This document shows, piece after piece, positions 1 through 11,923 of a stretch of DNA of 64,000 nt. The translations under genes were made by a program, and so were the position numbers. This DNA comes from Watersipora subatra (Eukaryota; Bryozoa; Gymnolaemata; Cheilostomatida; Watersiporidae), in assembly GCF_963576615.1 (NCBI RefSeq), contig NC_088712.1:55161114-55225113 (forward strand), in the 5' to 3' direction. Numbering within the stretch: the stretch's first letter is position 1; the number at the start of each line of letters is the position of its first letter. The notes beneath the pieces are model-generated. The model worked only from the letters and a program-made list of their open reading frames with translations, was not told where the DNA came from and did not search any database.

Positions 1-45
1 AAACTTCGCTCCCGCTTGTTTGGTCGTGGGATTACTAATAATATA
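1..45 (+). repeat. Edge of a dispersed repeat
   Basis: The stretch around TTTGGTCGTGGG matches the end motif (TTTGGTCGTGG) of the dispersed repeat seen at 44670-44690 and 36200-36220, and inverted near 3208-3235. Only a few tens of bases are visible because the window begins here, so this is a tentative fragment. Confidence 0.35.
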
Positions 46-198
46 AATGAAAGCGACTTGTTGTTATTCAGAATTTTAGTGCTACTAGTATCATTTACTA
101 CCGACTTTATGACAGTAATTATCATCACATTGGTGTCATTAAATGTAGTACACCAAAGTATGATACAATACCATACAATATATTATAGTTACCATAAA

Positions 199-290
199 GC
201 CTCTATTTGAATGTCATGGTGCTACATTTTTCTACTTTTTCCTATAGTAGCGGTCAAATAGAGGTGGCATTCAAATAAAGACTAGCATTG
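199..290. repeat. Inverted terminal-type repeat, hairpin-forming
   Basis: A short inverted pair: CCTCTATTTGAATG at about 199 and GGTGGCATTCAAATA near 262, separated by about 50 bases. The right arm (about 240-288) recurs in the same orientation at 1270-1318, and a diverged inverted copy is at about 21925-22040. This looks like the terminal region of a small DNA transposon family with no coding capacity. Confidence 0.45.
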
Positions 291-1095
291 TACTTCTCAA
301 ATTGCTCATCAAAATTTTTGAAAGACTAATTTAACCCTTTTACTGTCAAAGCGAATGTCGCCTATATCTTGCACTCTCCTTCAGATGGAGCGAAATTATT
401 CCTTTTGGATGCAATAAATCTGACAACTTACCTTGCCTGAATAAGAATGCCTAAATAAAATGCACTGGGACTCCGGGAAATAGCTCTACCAGTTGATATC
501 TATTGCTAGCAATAAACTTGAGATGATATTATAGCCTGTGCCCTACTGTTCAATTTTTTGGAGCTTTCAACTTTTTATTTTATTCTAAATTTCAAAGCAT
601 CTTTTTGTTTTTGACGATATTTAACAATGCTACATAAAAGCTCATTGCATGTATTAATATGTTAGTTACAGTTTGTAGCAAAAACTGCCTTTTTATGTGC
701 AATAAAAGATGAGTTATGAGTGTAGATCTATTGTAAGTTGAGTTAAAACAAGCGTAAGTACACTATCAAATGATTTGCTATAAACCTGCTAATTTATGAC
801 TGATACAATATCAACAATCTATCAAGTGCTACAAATAAATACTCTACAACAAGTGGCATAGATGAAGCATACTTAAATTGCCTGCAAAAACAAGTTTAAA
901 CATTTTTGAAACAACAATATTAGCTCCGATTGTTGATAAATAATAGTTCTGATTGTTGCTTTTGATAGAACAGCATATTCTCGCTGTCTAATACCATCCA
1001 CGACGCCTTCTGACTTCAAAAATCTTCCTGCGCTGCTGACATAGTCGATATAAGTGTCCAAACAATTTTTTAGCAGAGCAAAACTTTTACGCGTT

Positions 1096-1170
1096 GCATT
1101 TCACACAATTGCAATTGTGTGAAATGCAATGCAATTCCAAGCTTTGCGAAACAACCGCAAAGCTTTGGAG
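1096..1170. repeat. Perfect 32-bp palindrome followed by a second hairpin
   Basis: Bases 1096-1127 are a perfect palindrome with 16-bp arms, centred on CAATTG|CAATTG. Directly after it, 1136-1170 form a second, slightly imperfect stem: CCAAGCTTTGCG against CGCAAAGCTTTGG with a 7-base loop. No gene overlaps. It could be the core of a foldback element; no function is implied. Confidence 0.7.
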
Positions 1171-1244
1171 TTGGAAAACGGACTTCAATACTAACAAACA
1201 TAAAAAGAATTCATTATTATTGATGGAACTGAGCCATTATTAGT

Positions 1245-1318
1245 ATTCACTTTCTATCATGTGTTCATTAAGATCAAATAAGTTCAAAGTGGCGGTCAAA
1301 CCGGGGTGGCATTCAATT
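1245..1318. repeat. Second copy of the 237-288 terminal motif
   Basis: GGTCAAACCGGGGTGGCATTC matches the arm at about 245-270 in direct orientation. The preceding GATCAAATAAGTTCAAAG matches, inverted, sequence at 22005-22035. It probably marks one end of a small non-autonomous element. Confidence 0.4.
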
Positions 1319-3189
1319 AGATGTTTTACAGTGAGCGCGGAATAAAATGATTTAGTTTAGGTAGAAACGTAAACATGGTGGTGAAGTAAACATGACAGAA
1401 AATAAAAAAAGGAAAATTTAGCATAGGTTCATCTCAATTTTTTAAATGTTCAACTGAAAACTGACATGAGCTGTCAATCGCCTATGTTGATGAATTGTAG
1501 GTGAACAAATAATACACAACCATAAAATCTTCATTAGCTCTTCTAGTATTAGTTAATGTAATGGAGTGGCACATACTAACATGTAAAACAAGATAGCATA
1601 ATGATACAATATATTGTACTACCATGTAGTATGACATAACAGATCATAACTTAATGTAATATAATATATGTAAAGGAAGTCAGTTGACATCAATCTCATC
1701 TGGGGACTTGGCGGCCTGACTGATGAAAGCCACACCTGACTGACAAGAAAACAGCTCAGCCTTATCGGGCTAATAACGATAAATTCCCTGATTTACCATG
1801 CCAAAAAAAAGAAGCAGGCAGCAGGAAGATAAGTTGATTGGACACAAACTAGAACTGGCAAGACCACCAGACTCTCAAGAAAAAGCTTTCTAGGCATACT
1901 ATATAAAAGAAAATCGCCCAGTATAACGAGATCAGAGCGCGAGACAGCTAAAATCTGAACAGTTATTTTACTATAGGGTGCTCTGCATTGTATAATACCT
2001 TTATCCAAATATATTACTTTATTGCTTGAAGAAGTAAATAAATCTGAGTAAAAAAGTAAATGGTAACTCTGGATGTTTTAAAATGATGATAGCAATATAA
2101 TTTAATGATATCAGCTCCACAAAATCCGGCAAGTCCCTGAATGAACTTCCTGCAACTGCTTTAAATGACAGTAGAGAAGAAACCATAGAAGACAGAATAA
2201 CACAGAAAAAAATACCTTGCGAGCTGGTGAAGGAGGAGCTGTTTTAAGTGTGACAGCCTGTCCACAACCCTTTAGCAGGTAAACCTGCGAGTAGGAGGAC
2301 ACAGGCCACCCAGCCACCCAAAGCGTCTAAAGTGAAAAGAGACACAGACCGTCTAGCATGTGTTTTGGAGAAGTTGGTGATAGTAATGAAGCCACTGTTT
2401 TCTGCCTTGTCAGTTTGAAGAGCTTCCAATGCATAAGTACATGTACCAAGGTGGGGTATACTTCATAAATCACTTTCGGGTGTTGGCAGGAGCAACCGGT
2501 GAATAGATGCCGCCTTGCTGTTACACCTGAGATAAGCATCGAAAGAGGATGCAGAGAACTGTGTCTAGGTTAACCAAGTTGAAACTGTCTTTCACATGCT
2601 TTTGAGCTCGGTTCAATACTCAATATTTACTATTATGAAACTATTAAATTAGTATACCAAGTTTGAAAACTTAACCCTGAAACTATAATGTCAAGCGCAG
2701 ATTTCTGATTCTCTATTAACAAGTTTAACCATAACATAAATATTATTAATCATTCACAATAAATGACAGTTGTAAACAATATCAAGCTTTAGTGAAATCA
2801 CTTAAAGGTATTGATGTTGCTGTAGCTAAGGCTGACTTACATTTATCTTACATGTAAACGTGAAAATGTAGCTTCAAAATCTTCATAAACTTTGCTAAAC
2901 TTGAATATTGGGTGGTATACATATTTACAGTTTATTGTGTTAGTTTTGTAGAACTGTCTATTTTTTAGATTCTGTATGTTCACGAATGTGTCAGCTTTGC
3001 AGACGCTAAGCGGGCTAAAGCTAAACAGGCTTGGTTCAATGGTGTCGGTGTTGCTTCTTGTAAAGGATACACTATGACACTACTTCTTCCCAAGCATCCA
3101 AACTCTTTGAGTACACCATGCAATATATAACATTAAATTGCCTGAGAAATATATAGTCATCATATACATTATGAATTTACATAATTTAT
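1319..3189. other. Intergenic, no gene recognised
   Basis: AT-rich sequence. Minus-strand frames at 1793-2539 are interrupted and overlap each other; the 2244-2539 part could be a very old coding remnant, but no splice sites or family motif fix it. A run rich in ATACAATAT-like words at 1600-1670 resembles ones at 130-190 and 12700-13080. Confidence 0.5.
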
Positions 3190-4800
3190 CAATATATATA
3201 GTCCAACAATCAAACACGAGCAAAGCGAGTGTTTGGGAGCTTTATGATAAATGCATATGCGCACACAACTTCCAAAAATTAATCATCAACGCTGTACCCA
3301 AACCCCTGTACTGAAATCTCATCAACAAATTTAATCATTTTTGTATTGAGTCGTATAAGTATAATAACGATACAGAACACATATAGACCTATTTAAATAT
3401 GTTACCAAGTGTTTAAAAATTCTCGACAATATCCTAAAACTTGCCCATCTGATCAAATAATACATAAATACATAAATTATTTTGGCCTAAAATCGCCCTT
3501 AAAACATGACAAGCCTTTTTTAGTCAAAATTAGGACCGGCCAACAAAACACCGATAAAGCCGTGCAATAGAGAGTAGAACCATTAAGTCGTGCGCATTTC
3601 ACAAGAAAAACGTGCACATTTCACCAGTCTATTGCACTGTCCAATTGCCGAAGGTTTTCGTAATTAACTTAGAAGTACTGACAAGTAATTGTTTATTTTT
3701 TGCTAATTTTAAAGATAACTGACATTTTGGACACTTATAATGAGTACTTTGGTATTCCAACTGATGTCTAAAGCAGTGAAAGCGAAGGAAATGACGATGA
3801 TATTTTTTTAACGATTCTTATGAGATGATTACCATATTCAATTATAAGAAAAATTATTCGATTTGATAAGATTATTATAAGAAGTAATTATGAGAATAAT
3901 CATTCAAATTTATAAGCTCAAAATATATAGTGACCGAAGGTGTGCAATATGTTTCTGTTATTATTTTTCTAAATATTTTGTTGATGACACTATGGCTGTG
4001 CCCAATATCGCGGTACTGCAAAGCGGTTTTTAATATCTGCGGAATTAAATTATAGGCTTACACTTTTTTTTATAAATATACAGCTATTTCTATAAGAACC
4101 AACTAAAATATGTTTAGATTTTTAAATTCAGCATAACTCTTTGCATATAAATACAAAAATCTAGATAAATATTACAACTTCTTGATATTGGTTGCTAGGA
4201 CGTTTTGAAATGTAATCAAAGTTGTGCATTGGTTTTCGTTTCTCAAACTTTAAAACCAGTTTTTTCACAACTATGCTTTCACACTAATGGTAAACATGCA
4301 TTCAGTTTATTGACCATAAAATCTGCTGTAATCAAGCTGGAATCAAATATTTTTTGAAAAATAACTGAGAATTTTCTCCTTCTGCTAGTGTAGATAACTC
4401 TAAATCTCACTCACCCGACTTAACCATGGTTTTTGTGATCATGACCCATTTCCTCACTTTGGTTACAGATTGCTGTCAAAACCATTCTACATTCAACACA
4501 ACCAATTTTTAAATTGTGTATATTACACAACAGCTTGCCACTTTACTTCTAATATTGAATTCCTCCTATTGCAAGAGAGAGATATAAACATATAATCTTT
4601 TCCTTTCATTATTTCTGTTTGTTGTACATAATAACATCCAGTACATAACAGTTACCATCACAGCTACCATTGAAGTTCTCCTATTGCACTGCAGTGCCAT
4701 TTGACTGCTAATATTGCATTTCTCAACCAGCGGTACCCCTTCTTTTTTCCAATACCACTTTGGTCGGGGGCCATATGACAGAGAAATTTCTAGTGATAGA
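3190..4800 (-). repeat. Dispersed repeat, copy A
   Basis: This block is the reverse complement of 43405-44700. Matching landmarks include the pair around 3208-3270 and 44620-44690, the segment 3560-3660 with 44210-44340, the segment 3720-3830 with 44070-44190, and 4560-4800 with 43405-43600. Near each end lie inverted motifs of the type CCACGACCAAA and TTTGGTCGTGG, suggesting sub-terminal inverted repeats of a non-autonomous DNA element. No open frame spans it. Partial copies are at 36130-36476 and probably at 1-45. Confidence 0.7.
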
Positions 4801-4801
4801 G

Positions 4802-5605
4802 TTAGGAACGTACAATAACCAATTGCGTGGTATCAGACTTCTGGGTGCTCTGCGTGACTGGGCTCATCTGTGCTTTTTTATTCATGCCTGAGACCGGCAG
4901 CTGAACGTTCGTCTTCTGTGACCAACTTGGCGTTTGACCTGCCGCTCTACTAAAAATCGCGCTTCCAACCAAATCGAGAATTTGCTTGGTCTTACTTTCA
5001 GTTTCTATCTCAGCCATCTCGAAGAAGTCGGGCCAGTCTCCGTGCCTCTGTGGCTTTACTGATTTGGTCTATCTCAAAATTGGGCAGTCTTTTTTCATGC
5101 TGCCACAGTCTCTTGGCGATACCGCTAAAATAGTCTACTTGAATTATTCTGTCAATGTCGTTAGATTTTGGCAGCCTCACTGGTTCATAGCTAATTCATA
5201 ATAATTTGTTGCTGTGATAGCTTCTTCAAGAATTGAGACCTAAAAGCAGCAAGTGTCTTTAAAGCGCTTAGTCATCCACAGAGTTTTCAAAGTGTTCTAA
5301 GGCAATACACCAAAAACTACCATAAGCCAGCTTGGACAGCTACTCTACTTTGTTCCCAAATAGTGAGTGATTTCTTTCTGCTTATCGGCGTGAATAATGC
5401 TGCTGTTCTGTTGCATCAGATGCAGAAAATTCAAACTTTTGCAACAACTTCCAATTTACTTGAGCAGGCGAGTTGGTTCTATCATAGCTTTTGGCTGCTC
5501 GCTTGTAGCAGAATATTAGTTGTACCAGTGCAACTCTGGCATGTCACCTGCTCTAAACTCAGACTTCATCAACGTTATCAAAGATTCAGTTTCTGTTAGT
5601 TAATG
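4802..5605 (-). pseudogene. Unrecognised frameshifted coding remnant
   Basis: On the minus strand, three or more frames in series look protein-like rather than random. From about 5600 to 5560 a stretch includes LITLMKSEFRAGDMPELHWY; at about 5150-5020 another includes GIAKRLWQHEKRLPNFEI and then a charged helix ending RRLARLLRD; a frame change then leads into the 71-codon frame at 5017-4802 that starts MAEIETESK and ends at a stop. No introns are evident, so a processed pseudogene or an old transposon gene are both possible. I do not recognise the family. It abuts copy A of the dispersed repeat, so it may be part of that element's history. Confidence 0.35.
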
Positions 5606-5860
5606 GTTCCATGTGTTTATGGTTTAATGTATTTATAGTTTTGTGAATTTATAGCTCTAGGTATTACCAGTTTTCTGTATTTATGGTTTTATGCATTTAT
5701 TGTTCTTGGTATTTATATTTCAATGGTTTTGTTTTTTATGATTCTATGACTTTACAGCTCTATAGCATGCTGGTAACTTTTGCACATTTATGGTTACTCA
5801 AAAAAATGTCACTTTTTGCTTTTAGCTAGTAGGCCTATGTCAAGTTTTTGATCCTTGAAA

Positions 5861-6618
5861 CTCTCTCTGTCTCTCTCTCCCCCTTTCTCTCTCCCTCTCT
5901 CCCTCTCCCCCTTTCTCTCTCCCTCTCTCCCTCTCTCCCTCTCTCCCTCTCTCCCTCTCTCCCTCTCTCCCTCTCTCCCTCTCTCCCTCTCTCCCTCTCT
6001 CCCTCTCTCCCTCTCTCCCTCTCTCCCTCTCTCCCTCTCTCCCTCTCTCCCTCTCTCCCTCTCTCCCTCTCTCCCTCTCTCCCTCTCTCCCTCTCTCCCT
6101 CTCTCCCTCTCTCCCTCTCTCCCTCTCTCCCTCTCTCCCTCTCTCCCTCTCTCCCTCTCTCCCTCTCTCCCTCTCTCCCTCTCTCCCTCTCTCCCTCTCT
6201 CCCTCTCTCCCTCTCTCCCTCTCTCCCTCTCTCCCTCTCTCCCTCTCTCCCTCTCTCCCTCTCTCCCTCTCTCCCTCTCTCCCTCTCTCCCTCTCTCCCT
6301 CTCTCCCTCTCTCCCTCTCTCCCTCTCTCCCTCTCTCCCTCTCTCCCTCTCTCCCTCTCTCCCTCTCTCCCTCTCTCCCTCTCTCCCTCTCTCCCTCTCT
6401 CCCTCTCTCCCTCTCTCCCTCTATCCATCTCTCCCTCTATCCATCTCTCCCTCTCTCCCTCTCTCCCTCTCTCCCTCTATCCATCTCTCCCTCTATCCAT
6501 CTCTCTCTCCTTCTTTCCCTTTCCATATCTTTTTACCCTTTCTCTCTCTCTCTCTTTCTCTCTCTTTCTGTCTCCCTCACTCTCAATCTCTTTCTTTTTC
6601 TTTTTCTTTTTTTTTTTC
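5861..6618. repeat. Pyrimidine satellite, core unit CTCTCCCT
   Basis: From about 5930 to 6420 the sequence is an almost perfect array of the 8-base unit CTCTCCCT, about 60 copies. It is flanked by degenerate CT, CTTT and CCATCT variants up to 6618. One strand is wholly pyrimidine, so triplex (H-DNA) structure is possible. The long frames of Leu-Ser-Pro or Arg-Glu-Gly repeats here are artefacts of the repeat. Confidence 0.95.
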
Positions 6619-8434
6619 ATTATATCAAGTTGTTTAATTTAAAAAAAATTTATTTGATACTTCAGTTTAACTCAACATTGGTAATTTTCAATCTGTTAAT
6701 CTTAGTTCAGTACACAGTCTGGCAATTTGGGCAAAAAGTTAAGGTTTTTTCAATTAAACATACCGCTAACTCGATAAAATAAAAAAGTAATAAAAGTATG
6801 TTAAGATTTACATAAAGCAACTCAAAATTAATTTTTGGTATTGTTGGTAAACATAAAAACTAGTGTTATGTGTTTATGTAACTACACAATGCCACAAATA
6901 ACCATATACTAAATGAAGTTTACACATGCACCTGAGTGTAACTTATGACAGCAAAGTGCCATAAACTAGCTTATAGTCACATAAGACGCTGGAGTGTCAT
7001 TTGTGACAGTAGAATGTCCCAGCAGAGCACTCTATTTGACAATATCACAGACACCGTTGCTATATTTTGCTCAAAGTGAATCTGTAAACTGGCTTCATGT
7101 AAAGTTGCCTGTATTTACAAAAAATAAATTTAATCACGGAGAAAACCTATTTTGTAATGATTTTTGTTTTGGTATATTTTAATTTGTTCTATTCACTTCT
7201 ATGTTAAACATTTCTGGAATGTGATAGCAAAGAACTTGTGCTAAAAATTTGCTACCACTGTGTAATTTTTGCCTTGTAAATAAAAAACCATCAAGCAGTT
7301 TGTATTCAATGACTAATATTTAATTTGTGTGTTTGTTTGTTAACAAAATATGATGCTATAAAATGCAGTAGGCAGTCCTACAAACTTACAAAAAACTAGA
7401 AGGTGCATTTTAGCAAATTAAAGAAAATATTTAATCAAATATCATAAAACTTGAGACTAAAAAACCACAGTACCATCAACGTTGATGTCTTTTGGCAGCG
7501 CTCTTCCAAGAAAATTGTGACTGTTCATATTTAGGAACTATCTTTATTCTCTTCTGCTGACGTATATAAAACTACTTTCATAACAATTTTTATTATTTTG
7601 CGTAATAATTTTTTATTTTATTATGAGTTTTTATTAACGCCAATTGCTAAAGCTGTTCCGATCTCATACATAGTCTAATTTATTTTAATACATTGAGTAT
7701 TTTCATCAATGAGAAAACTAGAAAAATCTGTTATGATTTGGCTGACACAAATAAAGATAATCAACGTAGAAACTAGGAAAAGTCTGCTATGGTTGTACTC
7801 CAACAGATCGAGATCAACTAAGTTAAAGTTACCGATTTTTCAGATATTTTAATACCATAACATTTCAAAAGCATTTTTGAAATGGTGCTTTATTAATAAT
7901 AAAGTTAGCTACAGATATAACACAAGCAATGTTTAAACAGACATAGACACTACATACATGTATATAATTAGCAAGTGATATGCTATAAAGTATTATAGTT
8001 TAGCTATATAGCGCATTACGAGGAAGTATAAATCAAAACATTCGAGCTGTTTTTTTGTCATTGATGATAATGATAATTTAATACGTTTGTTGAAAATAGC
8101 CTAAGTTAGTTTTTAAAGAATAGGTGTTTAACAAAATATTTTTAAGCATTTAAAAACTAGTACATTGGTATGTTAAAACAATAGTATTACCAATCATAAT
8201 CAAAAAAGCCTTTTGCAAAAACTTGGTGAGTTTTGGTGTAGATTAGCATAAGTTTGATTTGAAATTAATATAGAAAAACATTAAAGGCCAAAAATAGATC
8301 AAGTGTGGCATTTGGGAGATAGCAAAAATAGTGGTGAAATACTGGTGAAATAAAACTATCACATAATTATAGACTTTTACATCCATCAAGCAAAAGTTCT
8401 GATTATTTGGTCATGCTGTTCTACTACAAACACG
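6619..8434. other. AT-rich, no gene recognised
   Basis: No frame with protein character, RNA gene or clear repeat was seen. The end closest to 8434 is presumably the 3' untranslated and downstream region of the minus-strand membrane-protein gene. Confidence 0.5.
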
Positions 8435-10851
8435 CTAGTTTCTTTTTGCATTTGCATAAGGTTGTTGATATATCAAACTAGCGTATGAATGATTTTCTTG
8501 ACTCACTGTGACAGGTGTTTCACAGTTGCAGTTTCTTCTATCTGGTAAGAAAGAGAGCACAAAATTATCTTAAAGATTTATAAAAACTTATATGTATAAG
8601 CAAACATACATATGATTATTAACTGATATAGCTACTTCAGTGTACCTTACCTGAGGTTGGTATAGTTCCTAAGTTAGTCTCTCTCTCTCCGTTATAGCTG
8701 GCTGACTAAAATAAAGCTATGTTCTATTTTACTACAGCTATAAACACCTTTTGGTATTTATATGTAAATAGTTACCAGTTTCAAACAGTGACAGTAAAGC
8801 ATTTTCTAGTAAATGATCAATGAAAGGTTTGAATAATGGCGAACATAAACTCAAAACTATCTAAACATGGTGAGAATCAAAAATGTTTTTGTTAAATAGA
8901 TTTATCTTCAGTGTAATTGTTTAGTTGACTTTTATATTTACTATAAATACTATAGAGTAGAAAGCAAAACGGTTTTGTTTGGTACACCTAAGTTTTCTTT
9001 GTTATCAATGGCTGGCTCTACATATAATATTGAACTCAAAAATTGTGTTGTCTAGAACGCATATCTCTGTATTATGTTTACTTGATAGTATCTCATTCAT
9101 AATGTATCTGTCTCTATTATATGCTCACCTGATTCTTTTTGATTCTGAGCTTTTCCTTTTTGCATCTAAAAATAAACAACACAATGAAATAATAACATTT
9201 TTCTTATTTTGACTTCAACAGATATAAAAAAAACTTTTAATGGCACCCAACAACTTTTTATACAAAGTTTTTGGTTAGAAGACTAACAAACTTATTTAAT
9301 TTTTGTTTGACTTTTTTGCTCGCTACCAAAACACAGCTGCACGGGAAACAAATGCAATAGCAATAATACCAGCTACTAATGCTGGTGCAACAGGAGGTGA
9401 AGCCTGTCTTTCTTTCATTACAAGTAAATGACTAGTTGGAAGGAGTAGCGCTGTATCTGACAATCTGATATTGAAAATACTCAAAAAATTTCTCTTTTTA
9501 TAAATATTTTTCATAATGGCCTACAAGAACTCAATAAAGCCAGTTTTCAGCGCAAAAGAATTGACAAACTAATTTAATTTTTGGTGAGTCTTCTTTTAAT
9601 TAAAACCTGCAAGTTAAACTGACCATTTTTCTTTCTCCACCAGCAAAAACAGCTGACTGTGCAACAAGTGCAACAGCAAGAAAACCAACCACAATTATTG
9701 GTATAACATCGAATGAAGCTCCTTTTTCAGTCATAAAAAGCGATTTGCTAGTGGATGTGAGTTCAGTTATATCTGTCTACCTGATATTGAATATGCAGGT
9801 GACTGGCTCAATGACTATAAAATAATATTTACGTGAAGCTTTTTGATGCGAACATTTTTTTGTAAAAATGAACTAATAATATGCTTGATGTATTAATAAG
9901 TAGGTCAATACTTGTGGCAAAAACATCTATAACTAAGGCTTTTATCGAATAGAGCTACCATAGATTTTTTAAGGAATTTTTTCTCTAATTTGTAAAGTTG
10001 CTGATTTTATTTAACTATACAAATATTTTTAGACAAACTAAAGACAGCATCTCTTTTAAAAACAATCAAATGTCTGACAATTGTTAAAATTTGGTAAATG
10101 AACTCAATCATACATTGCATCAGTATGCCTATAGTATGTATCTAGCGCATGGAGTTTGTAATAGGATGAATTTAATAAATATCTGTTAATGTAAAAGTCA
10201 TCACTGAAACTGTTTAGTAAGACCAGCTTGCAACCAGCAACCAGTAAGTTGCTATTTTGTGAATCATTTAGCGATCAATGTTCAACATTTATCTTTAACT
10301 CTTAGGATATTGCTCCCTCACATTCAACAGAAGCAGTGCGGGTGATTGTTTCCACTTGATCAATATTCCGCGAGTTAGCAGAAAGAACTAGTTGTTTTTT
10401 TTAATATCTGTGCATCCTTCGCTACATTTCCAGGTGTAGGCAGGAACTGGATTACCAATTGCTTTGGAAGACGGTGTCAGTGATGATTTAGGGTTGTGAT
10501 ACAGTAGTTCATAATCGACATTTACAATTATAAAATAATTACTTTCCTGGAGCATGTGTGAAGACTTGAACTTAAAATTATAAAATGAAACATATACTTT
10601 ATATTCTCCACTCGCCAGTTTAATTGAAATATCATAAACATTAACTAGTAAATGTTGTAGTAGACTCAAAATTTAGCAACTCAACTTACAATGAGGCTTC
10701 AAAGTTTTTGACTTAATTATGTTTTTAGGGTAATCATTCTCCAGGAATGAATGAGTTGTGTCTTTACATCTCAGTGTCAAACCATCTCTATATTTTTGGG
10801 TAGGGGTGTATCTATCGCTGCTCACAACTACAACATCTCCTCTCAACACCC
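8435..10851 (-). CDS. Putative single-pass membrane protein, 5' end incomplete
   Basis: Minus-strand exons read as follows. Exon 10851-10690 follows a pyrimidine-rich TAG acceptor and encodes GDVVVVSSDRYTP and DGLTLRCKD. Exon 10644 down to about 10391 encodes ASGEYKVYVSFYN and ends CTDIKKNN-stop if unspliced. The transmembrane exon, about 9779-9640, encodes a hydrophobic span, VIPIIVVGFLAVALVAQSAV, and a phase-0 donor after GGERKM. Exon 8705-8651 encodes ASYNGERETNLGTIPTS. Exon 8541-8435 encodes a tail ending SYASLIYQQPYANAKRN-stop. The last three exons join in phase. The ectodomain may be an immunoglobulin-type fold (LRC and SGEYKVYV strands), but the second cysteine is absent, so this is tentative. 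The donor joining ectodomain to membrane exon is unresolved; read-through would give a soluble form. The signal-peptide exon was not found. The tail has three tyrosines and could bind signalling proteins; that is inference. Family not recognised. Confidence 0.55.
9309..9480 (-). other. Tandem duplicate of the transmembrane exon
   Basis: The minus-strand stretch 9480-9309 parallels the transmembrane exon at 9779-9640. Both follow an AATATCAG acceptor, both have a juxtamembrane Thr-Ser stretch, a Met, a charged residue pair, and a hydrophobic span ending in Ala-Val-Phe. Here the span reads APALVAGIIAIAFVSRAAVF. The copy ends at a weak donor (GTAGCG) in a phase that does not fit the next exon, whereas the other copy ends in phase 0. 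In the other copy the codon matching TTG near the acceptor is TAG, so that copy must use an acceptor four bases further in. This may be an alternative or a dying exon. Confidence 0.5.
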
Positions 10852-11172
10852 CTATAAAGAAAGAATAAAAATATAAGATATATGTGAAGGCCTTTATAAT
10901 TTGATGAACCAATGCACCAGAAGAGCTGAAAGAGCTCCAATCAAAAAACCATGTAGATTTTGATAGATTGAAAATGTTGAAATGGCAACATAAACTCTTA
11001 CCAATCAGGTAAGTGTATAACACCAGTAAGTTATATCAAACTCTAGTGCAACTATTTAAAAGTGTTCATATAGCTACAGTTCACTCTGGTTTACATTTAT
11101 GTTAAACTTGAAGTCGATGCTTTAAAACCTTTTTTTGATTCTAACGTATTCTAACAATTGGGTGCTATATAA

Positions 11173-11923
11173 TGAGGGGGAGAAAGGAGGAGAGAGGAGA
11201 GGAGATGGGGAGAAAGGAAGAAAAAAGGGAAAGAAGGAGAGAAAGGAAGAGAGAGGGAGAGGGAGAGTGAGGGAGAGAGGAAAAGAAGGAGAAAGGGAAA
11301 AAGGAGAGAGGAAAAGAGAGGGAGCAAGAGGGAGAGAGGGAGAGATGGAGAGAAGGAGAGAGAGTGAACGAGTGAGAGAGGGAGAGAGAAAGAGGGGAAG
11401 AGAGATAGGAAGGCAGAGAAAAGGAAAGAGAGAAAGTGAACGAGTGAGAGAGGGAGAGAGAGAGAGAGAAAGAGGGGAGGAGAGATAAGAAGGCAGAGAA
11501 AAGGAGGGAGAGAGAGAGACAAAGAGGAGAGAAAGAGAGAGAGAGAGAGAGGGAGAGGGAGAGAGAGGAAAAAAGAGGGAGATTGAGGGAGAGAGGAAAA
11601 GAAGGAGAGAGGGAAAGAAGAAGAGAGGAAAAGAGAGGGAGCAAGAGGGAGAGAGGGAGAGAGGAGAAAGAGTGAACGAGTGAGAGAGGGAGAGAGAAAG
11701 AGAGAGGGAAGGAGAGATAGGAAGGCAGAGAAAAAGAGGGAGAGAGAGAGACAAAGAAGAGAGAAAGAGAGGGAGAGAGGGAAAGGGAGAGAGAGGGAAA
11801 GAGAGAGGAGAGCATGAGAGAGAGAGGGAGAGGGAGAGAGAGGGAAAGAGAGGGAGAGAGAGAAGATAAGAAAGGGAGAGAGTGAGAGAGAGGGGAGAGA
11901 GGAATAGAGAGTGAGAACGAGGG
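11173..11923. repeat. Purine satellite with higher-order repeat
   Basis: About 750 bases of nearly pure A/G sequence (GGGAGAGA-type words). Within it are longer landmarks: GTGAACGAGTGAGAGAGGG at 11364, 11438 and 11672, and GATAGGAAGGCAGAG-type words at about 11404, 11484 and 11717. The block 11313-11400 recurs at 11632-11710, a spacing of about 315-319 bases. This shows growth by duplication of long units rather than simple slippage. It lies upstream of the membrane-protein gene, on the same side as its missing first exon. Confidence 0.9.

Noticed and set aside
2244-2539. Possible CRAL-TRIO-like remnant (minus strand, EALQTDKAENSGFITITN)
   Set aside because: The resemblance is short and needs a frame change; no second motif was found. 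A profile search of 1790-2600 would decide.
5835-6642. Long open frames of Leu-Ser-Pro and Arg-Glu-Gly repeats on both strands
   Set aside because: Produced by the 8-base pyrimidine satellite; no start context, splice sites or non-repeat sequence.
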